From Adiantum capillus-veneris (taxonomy: Eukaryota > Streptophyta > Polypodiopsida > Polypodiales > Pteridaceae), in assembly GCA_014529385.2 (NCBI GenBank), contig CM043962.1, positions 150,096,647-150,160,646 of the forward strand: a DNA stretch of 64,000 nt. The letters are read 5' to 3'. The number at the start of each line of letters is the position of its first letter. Position 1 is the stretch's first letter. Below, one piece after another: positions 23,030 through 32,663 of this stretch. The notes under the pieces are model-generated. The model made no database searches. It saw nothing but the letters and a program-made list of their open reading frames with translations, and had not been told where the DNA came from. Both the position numbers and the translations under genes were made by a program.

Positions 23030-24295
23030 GGTGCACAATTGCAACCATATGCCAGTGCATCCACGTACGATGATTTGATAAAAGAAATTTTATACCTTTA
23101 AGTTTTAACGCAAAAAACTCAAAAAAATATCAATAAAATAAGGAAGGGATTAAAAAATTACTGCTACACTGCTTTGAGAATGTGGAAACCTGCCAGAATG
23201 TTTGGTGAAGAAGACTTTTCAATGTACCTCTTTTGTGAAAAAGACAAGCACCGGCGTCGCCTTTATATAGCCACGGCGGGACCGGCGGGGAAATGGCTTT
23301 ACCCGGCTGGCCTCGAGCCGGTCTCCAGGTCTCCTTGGAGGTCAAAAAAGATGAATTTCAATTAACATAATATTTGTTATTTTGCATTTCTATTGTTATT
23401 AACCTGAAATTATAGTGTGATCACGTCATTTTGAAATCCCTTAAGGAGAACCTAGAGTTTGTAGAGAGAATGAGCTTCTAAGAGTGAGAGAGATTTGTGA
23501 GAGTGTAATGGTATGGTTACTCACCTTATGTATTAGCATAGATCTCCAAGAAAGTTGATCATAGCTTTGGCGGAGTGTTGTAGCTTGAATGCCTCAGTAA
23601 ATAGGACATAAGAGAGATGGACATAGAGATTGAGATAGGGATAGGTGTCTAATTAGAAGTGGATAATAGCTAGGTTAGGGAATAGATTTAGAAATAGAGA
23701 GAGAGGCAAGGATTGGGCTAGAGATGAAAAAAATAATAATCAAGATATCAACAAAATAACAAATAAAAAACACAACTTGTTTGATAACCCTTTAAGATTT
23801 ATTTACCAATTTGATGGAGAGAGAAGAAAAGGGAAGAATTCCAACCTTGAATGATGCACCAAATCCAAGTCCTTCTTTTTTCAAAATTGATATGGTGTAG
23901 GTGTATAGTAGGAGTACATTGGTCAACCCTAAACATTATAACTGCTAAGCAAGCTTGAATTATACTTACGAGGGAACACCTCCACTATGTTGCATATGAG
24001 CCCATTTCCCAAAGGCATAAGATTGAGTTTCTCTCGTGAAGCCTGAGTTCTTACCATCCATAATGTCTACTCACAAACGATAAAAACGGGGAGCTACAAA
24101 TCAAGGCCCGGGGTTCTTTATAAGGGCCCATGGCTGGCTCACTATGATAATATGGCAAGGATGTTTGCAAGAAAAGAGTTACTTAATGTGATGGGGGGTC
24201 ACCTATAATATATGTACCTATCATACAGGTTTAACAAAAGGAAATTTCAAAATTAAAATGTTGGGGTATCATTTAAGGAACTTCAAAAAGAAAGA
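23030..24295. other. No recognisable gene
   Basis: The stretch is AT-rich with short open frames only. The GC-rich TATATAGCC patch near 23260 resembles the one near 21700 and may be promoter-like. No transposase domain is visible. Confidence 0.3.
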
Positions 24296-24874
24296 TTGAT
24301 TAAACAAATAAAGATTGAATTAAAAATTAAAGTTCAATGGTTCTTGCCTATACATGTCTTTGTGGCATGTTTCAAAACAATGGATTTGCAGAGGACAAAG
24401 ACGATGTGGCTTAATAGAAGACTTTCTATGACTGAACTGGATAATGTTCTTGGAGACGGATGGAGCACCAAAGAAACTTTCCATATTGGTGACAATATTA
24501 GTTGTAGAGTAAGCCCAAATTCTATGTCTATCTCATATCAACTATGTCGTCAATCATTAGTTCTGGGCTATGACTATAGGAGATGGAGAAGAAAATTAGG
24601 TAGCTGGGTTCCTCTCGACTCTCAGGAAAATTGTCCAGAGTTTGAACTAAAGGTCACAGTCCATCCACACACCGAGTATAGAAGCCTGATAGTAACAACA
24701 AATTGGAGACTAAATGATGTTAGAGAATCTCTTGAGTTTCTTGATAAAACATCTCTCGAGTATAGATTCAAAGTGGATGAAATTGTGGTGAGCACAAGGA
24801 TGGAGAATTCAACCTCTTGCATCACATGCCTTTCCCCAAAAAGAGTTGTATTTGAGCCACTTGCAAGGACTTGA
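24296..24874 (+). CDS. Hypothetical protein, family unknown
   Basis: A 192-codon open frame with ordinary protein composition and no low-complexity runs. It has a Trp/Arg-rich middle (YDYRRWRRKLGSW) and a C-terminal half that looks beta-rich (FELKVTVHPH, YRSLIVTTNWRL). A later Met at 24389 (MDLQRTKTMWLNRR) may be the true start, since the first 30 residues are atypical. It ends about 210 bp from the end of the convergent histone/protease gene, so it could be cargo of the same transposon. I recognise no motif. Confidence 0.45.
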   Translation: MIKQIKIELKIKVQWFLPIHVFVACFKTMDLQRTKTMWLNRRLSMTELDNVLGDGWSTKETFHIGDNISCRVSPNSMSISYQLCRQSLVLGYDYRRWRRKLGSWVPLDSQENCPEFELKVTVHPHTEYRSLIVTTNWRLNDVRESLEFLDKTSLEYRFKVDEIVVSTRMENSTSCITCLSPKRVVFEPLART

Positions 24875-25086
24875 AAAAACAAGTTCAATATTGTAATCAT
24901 TTTGCAAATATATTTATCTTTTCTCTACTTATGTTGTTTTAAACTTACATGACATCATGATACACATTTAAGAATCGACAACTGGTATTAAGTATTTGAA
25001 GTACAAAATTATGAATCACCAAAGGGTATATATATATGTTCATATGGACAAAATGAACAAAAGTGTACATAGCTTTTGTGGACTAT

Positions 25087-25798
25087 TCAATCATGAAATT
25101 CCACTTTTCTTTTTGCATGAGAGGATTCTGCATCCTCAGAGACCCTTTTCCTTTTGTGTTCAGAAGGGGGTGAAATTTCAGGAGTGGGTGGTGGTGGTGA
25201 CTTGGCAGGGGTTGGTGCTTTGGGCCCCTTAGGGCTTGGCACGGGTGAGTTGGCAGGGGTTGGTGCTTTGGGCTCCTGAGGACTGGTTGGCTTGGGTGAT
25301 TTGGAAACTTTCTTTGGCAACATGAATGGTAGCTTGAAAGGTGAGCTAGGTGCCTCCCCCTTATTGTTCTTAAGTGTACGACGCTTTTGAACCTTGAATT
25401 TCAATGGTGAGTGGAATGGATGGCCCTTTGTATTTGCTCTTTTTTTTTGCAGGGCTCTTAGTGGGACTCTTTCCCTTGGCAGTCTTCTTAGTGAGACTCT
25501 TCCCCTTGGCAGGGATCTTCTTTTTGGTAGGACTCTTCCCCTTGGCAGGGATCTTCTTCTTCGCGGGACTCTTCCCCTTGGCAGGACTCTTCTTGTGATC
25601 CTTTTTCTTTGTATGGATCTTCTTTGCAGGACTTTTCTTCTTTTGATCCATTTTCTTTGCATCCAAACCTTTGGTGGCTCTACCTTTCTTTGGTGGCAAA
25701 GGAGAATCTGGATCATTTGGATTTATTGATCTTTCCAAAACCATAGAAACAGCCTTCTCTCTCACCCACGTGACCCAAGACTTTGGATAGTCATGCAA
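25087..25798 (-). pseudogene. Lysine-rich SPKK / histone H1-like C-terminal tail
   Basis: The last exon begins at 25798 after a TTTTTTTCAG acceptor and continues the protease (LHDYPKSWVTW). From about 25690 it becomes Lys/Ser/Pro-rich, with repeated K-S-P-A-K-K and K-K-K-I-P-A-K-G-K-S units, like the C-terminal domain of linker histone H1 and SPKK DNA-binding motifs. This frame stops at 25370. A second frame continues to 25087 with PKAPTPAKSP repeats, a KRKR nuclear-signal-like cluster and an acidic patch, so a frameshift near 25400 separates two halves of the tail. A chromatin- or DNA-binding role is inference. Confidence 0.65.
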
Positions 25799-26752
25799 CT
25801 GAAAAAAATAGAAAAAGGAACTAAAGTACATGAGAACATACATACATAAAACATCAAAATAAATACATGAACCACACTTACAGTGAGTGTAGTCATCCGG
25901 CACCTTGACTCAAGATATCTCCATGCATTTGCAAGCACCCTCCATCCACAAGATGTCGAGTCTGTCTGTAAAGGAACTTTTTGATTGTAGTACTTGAAAG
26001 CTTCTATATTGTAATCCTTATTTGTGGTACTCAGGTGACCAACAATAAGTTTGGAAGCACTGCAAGAAGACATTGAATCAAAAAGCTACTAATAGAAAAC
26101 AATGGGCCATCATCAAGCATAGATTATGCTTCATACTTACAGTTTACTTTTCCCATGGATACTTGACAATGAATTCATAAATATAATATCTTTCTCCAAA
26201 AGATTGAAGATAATAAGACTCGAATGTCCTCTACAAAATAAAAAACAATTAGCTAAGAATACCACAAAATGTTAAAAATAACGTGTAAGGAGTTAGGAAT
26301 TACCCTTCAACATAGGGGTATAATATGTAATTGCAGGTCAGCATGTTAAAATCATCAAAAAAACTTGAAAGGGTTCCTTGCTTGTTAAAAAGGCACTGTG
26401 TCACTAGAGGGTCAAGTATGGCAATTTGCATAGCTAGAGCCTCTGGAAGATCCCTCATAAGACACCTGGAAAGGAAACACAAGCCCCAATGAGCCCCTTG
26501 TGCCTGTCTGCCTTGCACATGCACTAATAATTAGCAAAGAAACACATACCTGAGACAGATATAGAGCACAGTGTCAGCAAGCTCAATGTTGGGATTTACA
26601 AGCATACTTGTGTCTTGAGGGAATATGTCCAAATATGCCTCAGTATCTCCAAACAAGGAGACATCCACCACCATTTGGCCTGTGACTTTTTCATAAAGAA
26701 GAGAGTTGGATGCTCTTAAAATTTCAGCTTGCTCTTTAAGGATAGCATCCTC
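25799..26752 (-). pseudogene. Ulp1/C48-type cysteine protease domain, four exons
   Basis: Exons 26752-26550, 26465-26304, 26230-26141 and 26059-25882 join in frame through introns of 73-84 nt with GT/AG ends. The product holds NIELADTVLYICL (the substrate-groove start), YILYPYVEGGHSSLIIFNL with the His at 26226-26224, IIFMNSL where the catalytic Asp of C48 enzymes is Asn, and VPLQTDSTSCGWRV with the oxyanion Gln and the nucleophile Cys (TGT at 25950-25948). C48 proteases cleave SUMO-type tags, and related genes are carried by several plant and fungal DNA transposons. Asp-to-Asn and a missing Trp after His may weaken activity. Confidence in the exon joints is good; expression is unknown. Confidence 0.75.
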
Positions 26753-26759
26753 ATATCAT

Positions 26760-27398
26760 GTCTTGCTCCCTCTCAACTTCCTTTCCTGCTTTGATATCTT
26801 GGGCCTTTCTTGTCTCGTACTCATGTGTAACATCCTCAATGAAAACCCCAGAATCTTTCTACTGCCTGGAAGGAGGGATGTTTAAAATTTCGAAGGCTCT
26901 AAGATCCTCACTAGGAATGAGCTCAAGAGCCTTATCAAAATTGTACCTTAACCTTGACACAAGCACAAAATCTTTGCTCATAAGTGTGACCCTGTGAGCA
27001 AATGCTGCTGCAATGTAGCTATCATTCATAAAGTCTATGAGAAAATCCTCAGCAGCTTCCTGAAGGCACATCACAGCTTGAGATTGCCACCTTACTGAGA
27101 CAAAAGTTTTGATATTCATCATGCTTACAAGTCTATCAGATATCTCTTTGACAACTCTCATGAAAGAGAGCTTTGGAATCAATAGACAAGTACAATTTTG
27201 TGCTTTCCTTATTTCTCTTATGGATTTCACTTGATAATTCAATCTTTTTCTGGCATTGGGCCTCTGACGAGGTAGTGGAGGGGGGGCTTTCTCTGTATCT
27301 TTCTCAACATCATCTATTTCTGGATCAGTTGGGGCTTGGTAGACCTTCCTTGCAGTCTGCTTAGTCCTCGCCATTTGGGTAAAAGAACACAGCACCAT
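26760..27398 (-). pseudogene. CENH3-like histone H3 fold with canonical H3 N-tail (5' part of histone/protease gene)
   Basis: From the Met at 27374 the protein starts MARTKQTARK, identical to residues 1-9 of canonical H3 including K4 and K9. It then diverges (no S10, K27 or K36 region) through a Pro-rich linker. Residues 51-143 form an H3 histone fold: SIREIRKAQ (alpha-N), IPKLSFMRVVKEI (alpha-1), QSQAVMCLQEAAEDFLIDF (alpha-2), AHRVTLMSKDFVLVSRLR (loop 2 and alpha-3). LQEAAED and RVTLMxKDF resemble plant CENH3 more than H3.1. Loop 1 is about eight residues longer than in H3. An in-frame TAG at 26859 is followed by 33 more codons in the same frame, then a shift leads into the protease part. 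An alternative upstream Met at 27398 adds eight residues. Confidence 0.75.
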
Positions 27399-27420
27399 GC
27401 GACAGACGCGTCACCCACTA

Positions 27421-28010
27421 CCTGCAAGATGTTTCTAGCGCGCCGTGTGTGAAGAGGAGGGTGACAACAACACGACGCGATAGAAGGGTGACCCAGACTC
27501 TGGAATACATCCGTATCGCTTCATACGTGAGCACCGGAACCTCCAAAGAAAATCTCACAAAACGCCCTGTACGAGGCGATAGAGGGCGCACCCACACCCT
27601 AGAACATCACCGTATCGCGTCGTATGCGAGCTATGAAAACTTTAAGTAAGCCGAGCAGAAATCCCTGCAAGACGTGATGAGAGCCTCACCTAACCTTTGC
27701 AACATGCGCCTATCGCGTCGTATGGGATCCCATGAGTATTTCAAGAAACAAGACCTTCACAAAGCGATAGAGGGCACACAAACACCCTAGAACATCACCG
27801 CATCGTGTCGTATGCGAGTTGTCGAAACTTTTAGTAAGCCGAGTAGAGACCCCCGTACGACGCGATGTGAGCTTCACCTAGACTTTGCAACTTGCGCCTA
27901 TTGCGTCGTATGGGATGCTAAGAGTATGGGAAGTGGTAGAAGGTGCTCCCACATGCCCAACACATCCGGGTCGCGTCGTTTGAGAAGAAGCTTGGCTTGG
28001 CTTAGTGGAT
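27421..28010. repeat. Five-fold 98-bp array of paired inverted CG motifs
   Basis: ACGACGCGATA-like motifs occur at 27472, 27571, 27670, 27761 and 27857; the inverted form TATCGCGTCGTATG occurs at 27513, 27613, 27711, 27801 and 27899, with one more near 27970. Each 90-100 bp unit holds one of each, about 41 bp apart. Neighbouring units alternate in flanking sequence, giving a 190-bp higher-order period. The array lies directly upstream of the histone-like gene and stops at the truncated LTR. It resembles subterminal transposase-binding arrays, but could also be promoter repeats. Confidence 0.8.
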
Positions 28011-28021
28011 GGTTGACGCCC

Positions 28022-29324
28022 TCAAGAGAGACATTGTACAATAAAATTCTTTGTGTTCCTTCAAGACTAGCTAGTGCAATGAAGATGAAAGCTTCATGCA
28101 CTAAGCAAAACACTTAGTAAACACAACTTTAATTATCCCCGTTCTCAAACTCAAGACCTCACACACCTTCGAAGATGGTGAGAGCTAGCAGGGTATGAGA
28201 ATAGATTGAGAGGAAGAAGGAGTATCTTACGAGAAAGATGTACATCTCCTCACATAATCACTCATATTAGCATAGCTTTAGCTTAGTAATTAGCTTGGTA
28301 GAGGAGATGAGCATGCATTGAAGCTTGGCTCTTGGTTGGATTTGCATCCACAAGCCAAGAGTGTGTCGATGTAGGCTTCTATCTCTCAAGCTTGGAGTAG
28401 GTGATGAGCTCTCCATTAAAGCTTAGGAAGAGATAGTATTCTCTTTATTCACACATGAGATTGTGTGAGTGTGTGTGTGATAATGCCTTGCAAAAATCAG
28501 CCCCCTCTCTCTCTTGGGCGAGCCCTCTTGCTATTTGCTCTTGCAGGCTCCCCATTGGACCTCCCCAAGTCAAGCCAATGGCTATTAAGCAGCATAAGTG
28601 ATAGCCTTCTGACATGTGTCCCCCTTTCCCCTTTTGTGAGAACTTTAGGTAATTTAATAATTAAACTAAACTCTCATTGGACCCCTTTGCCTCCTGGCCA
28701 ATAGGAATCAGGCAAGCCATTGGGCTCCGAAATGCTCATTGGACCCCTTGGGAGACTGTCCAATAGTCTTCTAGGAGACTTAATTCTCATTGGTTCTTTT
28801 ATTAAGTGTTTTTAAATTAATTAAACTAGATTTACTCTAGCCTAATTCTCATTGGTCCACCTCCAAGGCCATCCAATAGGAATTGGGCACACCTTGTGGG
28901 CATCTGGGCTAGGGAGCTGACACGTGTCCCAAATTCCCTTTGTGTAAAGGGAGCCTGTGTGTGTGTGTGTGACTTTCTCTCTCATCCCCTAGAAGAAGGG
29001 CTCGCCCCCTCCCATGTAGGGATATGCAAAGACTTTCCCCTAGGGTTGACCTTTGGACACAACCTTTGAATTTTGGAACCTTAGCATTTTGGAAGTCTTA
29101 ATGGGCTGAACCTTAGGGTCTTTTTAGCCCATTGTTGCACATGGGTCTTTTGCAGATGGCCCCCCCTTTTGATCCCTATTTTCCCTCCTTTGGATCCCTA
29201 ATGTGGCCGGTCTGCTAGCTTAACCAATATTCTAGCTTTTTCTCCCCTGGCACTTCCCCACATTAAATGATCAGTTTAATATGAGAAAATCATTTAGGAG
29301 AATGAGATATTGATTATTATGACA
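28022..29324 (-). repeat. Truncated 3' LTR of the chromovirus
   Basis: It matches 35267-36598 closely and ends in ATTATGACA next to the PPT. Similarity begins abruptly at 28022; the 257 bp found at 35010-35266 in the other LTR are missing and are replaced by the CG-motif array. This marks a deletion after insertion. Confidence 0.9.
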
Positions 29325-29362
29325 TTACCTCTCTCTTGAAATCATAGTCGTCCTCGACTATG
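29325..29362 (-). promoter_or_regulatory. Polypurine tract and 8-bp hairpin, chromovirus
   Basis: Next to the LTR is a purine-rich tract on the minus strand (29325-29340, GAGAGAGG). At 29343-29362 CATAGTCG and CGACTATG form a perfect 8-bp stem around a loop that reads AGGA in the element sense. Confidence 0.75.
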
Positions 29363-29682
29363 GTGTAGAGAAGATAAAGCATATTTATGAGTCCTTTTCT
29401 TAGCGGGTAGAGGATCCGTATGTTCCCCTACGACATCATTCCACAATGGATGACTAGTCCATTTGGCGCTTGAGAGCCTGAGGCTGCCGCAAGCATGTCT
29501 GCACATTAGTCCTATCAATCTTCCATAGTAGAGTGACAAGCTCTACTTGGTGTTTGGGAGACTTCGTCTCCGCAAACTTGATCTAAGCATGCATACTACT
29601 TCATTTTTTGTGCACAATAAAGAAAAAGAGAGTCTTATAAGACAAAAATACTATGTTCATCTTTAACATTTTGTACATTTGC
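29363..29682 (-). other. Chromovirus 3' untranslated region
   Basis: Between the chromodomain stop at 29683 and the hairpin. No gene is seen; the sequence corresponds to the usual gap between pol and the PPT. Confidence 0.5.
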
Positions 29683-30000
29683 TTACTCTTGGGAAGCATT
29701 GTAAGCATTGACAAGGTTTAGGTTATCCTTTAATTGTATGCCTTGCATCCATCTAGCATCTTCAAAAGGATAACTCTTAAACTTAATAAGATATCGTCGG
29801 ATAGTCTTACCGCCGCTTAATACCTTGTCTTCATGTCGGAGAATGGACTCGGGCTGCAGCACCTCCTCTTGGTCCTCGATCTCCGGTGGGTCTTCAATAG
29901 TTGGTTCTTGAGGTGGCTCTCCTTTGTAAGGCTTTAATAGTCGCACATGGAAAGCATTGTGTATGAGCCAATGATTGGGCAACTTGAGTTGATAGGCCAT
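29683..30000 (-). pseudogene. Integrase C-terminal tail and chromodomain
   Basis: The frame starts in the post-core region (HWLIHNAFHVRLLKPY, the usual xHxxFHVSxLKxY block) and continues through an acidic linker to ILRHEDKV and YLIKFKSYPFEDARWM, the aromatic-rich chromodomain core. In chromoviruses this domain directs integration toward marked chromatin. It is out of frame with the integrase core (30123-31850), so pol is broken between them. Confidence 0.85.
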
Positions 30001-30122
30001 CTCATTGATTGGCCTAAGAATCTAGAAGGGACCATAGTACCTTTTTGCTAGTTTAGCATAGTACTTTTGGTGGCCCGTAGGATTCTTGCCCGTCGTGTGC
30101 CTTAATCGAGCCTTGGGAAACT

Positions 30123-31850
30123 TTAACAAGACCCAATCGTTTTCTTTAAAGGCTTGGGCTCTTCTGTGCTTGTCAGCAACAGCCTTTTGCCTTTGCTGTG
30201 AGATAGAGATAGCATCCTTACTCTGTTGAAAAGATTCTTGTAAGTCTCGGCTATACTCATCTGCAGCGAAGATCTTCTCTCAATTACCTCAAAAGGTGCT
30301 TTTCCCGTGGAAGTATGTACAATGTTATTGTAAGCATACTCCACTAAGGGTAAGTACTTCTCCCATTGGGATCTTTGATCTACTTCCGTTACATAGGCTT
30401 TTAGTAGATCGAGAATTGTTAGGTTAGCTATTTCACTTTGGCCATCCGTTTGTAGATGATAGGCCGAAGAGAAGTTTAGCCTTGTTCCTAAATTCTCAAA
30501 GAGACCCTTCCAGAAATTACTGGTCATTCTAGGATCTCTATCCGATACTATAGACATTGGCAAGCCATGGTACTTGAAAATTTGTGAAATGAAGAGGGTT
30601 GCCATTTGATGGGCTTTGATAGTCTTTTTGACAGGTATAAAATGAGCTTGTTTACTGAACCTGTCTACTATCGTCCATATTCCCGTATTCCAATGGATAG
30701 ACTTAGACAATCCAAAGATAAAATCCATGGATATGCTCTCCCATGGTGAATTAGGGATTGGCAAGCATTGAAGCAATCGAAGTTGCTTCCCTCTATCAAA
30801 TTTTGTCTTTTGGCAAACCACACATTTAGAAACATACTCTTGTATGTTCACTTTCATGGTAGGCCAATAGAAATATGTTTCAATTCCCATTAAGGTAGAC
30901 TGAATCCCTCTATGCCCCGCATACGGTGGAGCATGAGATTCATACATTACTTTCTCACGTAGTGAGTTAGTAACGCATAGTCTATTGCCATAGAGAAGAT
31001 AACCATCTTGTAAAGTAAATGGTTCTTCTTTCTTCCCTAATGCAAGGGCTGAAATCACATCTCTAAAATCGGGATCAATAGCGTACTCATCTATCACTGT
31101 AGATAGATCATTGTGAGTTGCTATGGAAATCGCATTCACTCTCGGCCATCTTGAGAGTGCATCAGCTACTTGATTATGCTTGCCAGCAATGTGAGCAATA
31201 TGAAAATGAAATTGCGAAAGGAAATTTGCCCACCTCATTTGTTTGTCGGAGAGCTTGGTCTGCGTCATGAAGTACTTAAGACTTTGGTGATCCGTTCGTA
31301 GAATGAAAGGAGTCCCCAATAAATAGTGCTTCCATGAGTCTAAGGCATGTAGAACTGGAAGGAGTTCCTTTTCATATATGCCTAGAGCTTGCTCAACAAG
31401 GTCGAGCCTTCGACTCTCATAGCCTATGGCGTGCCCTTCTTGGAGTAAAACAGCTCCAAGGCAATCACAACAAGCATCACATTGGACCTCAAATGGTTTT
31501 GAGAGATCCAGTAGTGTAAGCACAGGTTGAGAGATAAGCTTTTCTTTAAGCTTTTCAAAAGCATTGTTCTCCTTAGAAGACCATGTGTACCTAACGCTTT
31601 TCTTTGTTAGGTCATGTAATGGTCCCGCAATTTGTGAGAACTTTTCTATGAAGCGTCTATAGTATGCACACATACCTATAAAGCTTCTTAGTTCATGAAG
31701 ATTCCTTGGTTTAGGCCATCCTTTTATTACCTCTAACTTTGATGGATCCATTTGGATGCCATCTTGAGAGATAATGTGACCTAAATACTGAATCTCTTGC
31801 AAGAAAAATTCACTTTTCTTTCGATTAACATAAAGTTTATTCTCTCTCAA
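30123..31850 (-). pseudogene. RT end, RNase H and integrase of the chromovirus
   Basis: The 575-codon frame contains the RT connection (FLGHIISQDGI-like block, GMCAYYRRFI), the RNase H region (QCDACCDCLGAVL, ILRTDHQSLKYFM), the zinc module (HAPPYAGHRG...FYWPTM...CVVCQKTK) and the integrase core (SMDFIFGL, IVSDRDPRMTS, SAYHLQTDGQSE). The frame before it (31866-32663) is in the same phase and separated only by a TAG at 31866-31868. The C-terminal end runs into a frameshift near 30250. Confidence 0.9.
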
Positions 31851-31865
31851 AACTTGAAATATTAC

Positions 31866-32663
31866 CTAGAGGTGTTGCTTGTGTTCGTCTAATGAATTAG
31901 AGTAGATGATAATATCATCAAAGAACACTCCAGTGAAGGTTCGATGAGGCCGGAACAGCTTCTCCATCAAGCGGTTGAATGTGCCTGGTGCATTGGTCAC
32001 GCCAAAAGGCATGACAATGTATTCGTAAAGACCAAATGTGGTGCGAAATGCGGTCTTTACAATATCTTGATCAACTATCCTTATCTGATGATAGCCACTT
32101 TTTAGGTCAATCCTACTGAAGTAGGTCGATCCTTGTAGCTTATCAAATAGGTCTTCTACCCGTGGAATGGGAAACCTATTCTTGATAGTGATCCTATTTA
32201 GTGCTCTATAGTCGACACACATACGATATGTGTCGTCTTTCTTTTGCACTAATAGAACCGGTGAGCAAAATGGAGATGAGCTAGGCCTAACCATGCCCTT
32301 CTCAACTAACTCATGCACTTGTCGCATAATCTCCTCTTGTTGAGCTTGAGAAACTCTATAAGGAGGTTTGTTAGGCGGTGAACTTCCTAGAAGAAGTTCA
32401 ATTGCATGGTCATCATTACCTCGTTTAGGAGGTAGCTCACAAGGGATGTCGTCAATAAAAACATCTTGAAACCCCTTGAAAAAATTGGATAACTCTAATT
32501 CCTTTTGGTTGCTTTTATTTTCTTTTGCTAAAGCATTAGGTTCATTTTGAGAATCTTTAACAAAAATCATGTACACGGAAATAGAGCTCTTTATTGACTT
32601 GTTGAAAGCTGGTGTATGTACAATGGGGATAGTGTTACCCATTTCCTTAGCATCTATATACAT
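31866..32663 (-). pseudogene. Reverse transcriptase of the chromovirus
   Basis: The 265-codon frame covers an acidic linker and then RT: YRMCVDYRALNRITIKNR, FSRIDLKSGYHQIR, TAFRTTFGLYEYIVMPFG and the catalytic FFDDIIIYS, with Phe for Tyr in the YxDD position, which is common in plant Gypsy elements. It overlaps the upstream gag-protease frame by ten bases in another phase, so a frameshift lies there. It ends in an in-frame TAG before the RT connection. Confidence 0.9.

Noticed and set aside
25394-25729. Plus-strand Leu/Gly-rich ORFs
   Set aside because: Antisense of the Lys/Ser/Pro-rich tail; AAG/AAA codons read in reverse give Leu/Phe runs.
31860-31870. Programmed stop-codon readthrough in the chromovirus pol
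   Set aside because: Other frameshifts and stops occur throughout the element, so the single TAG is more simply a decay mutation.
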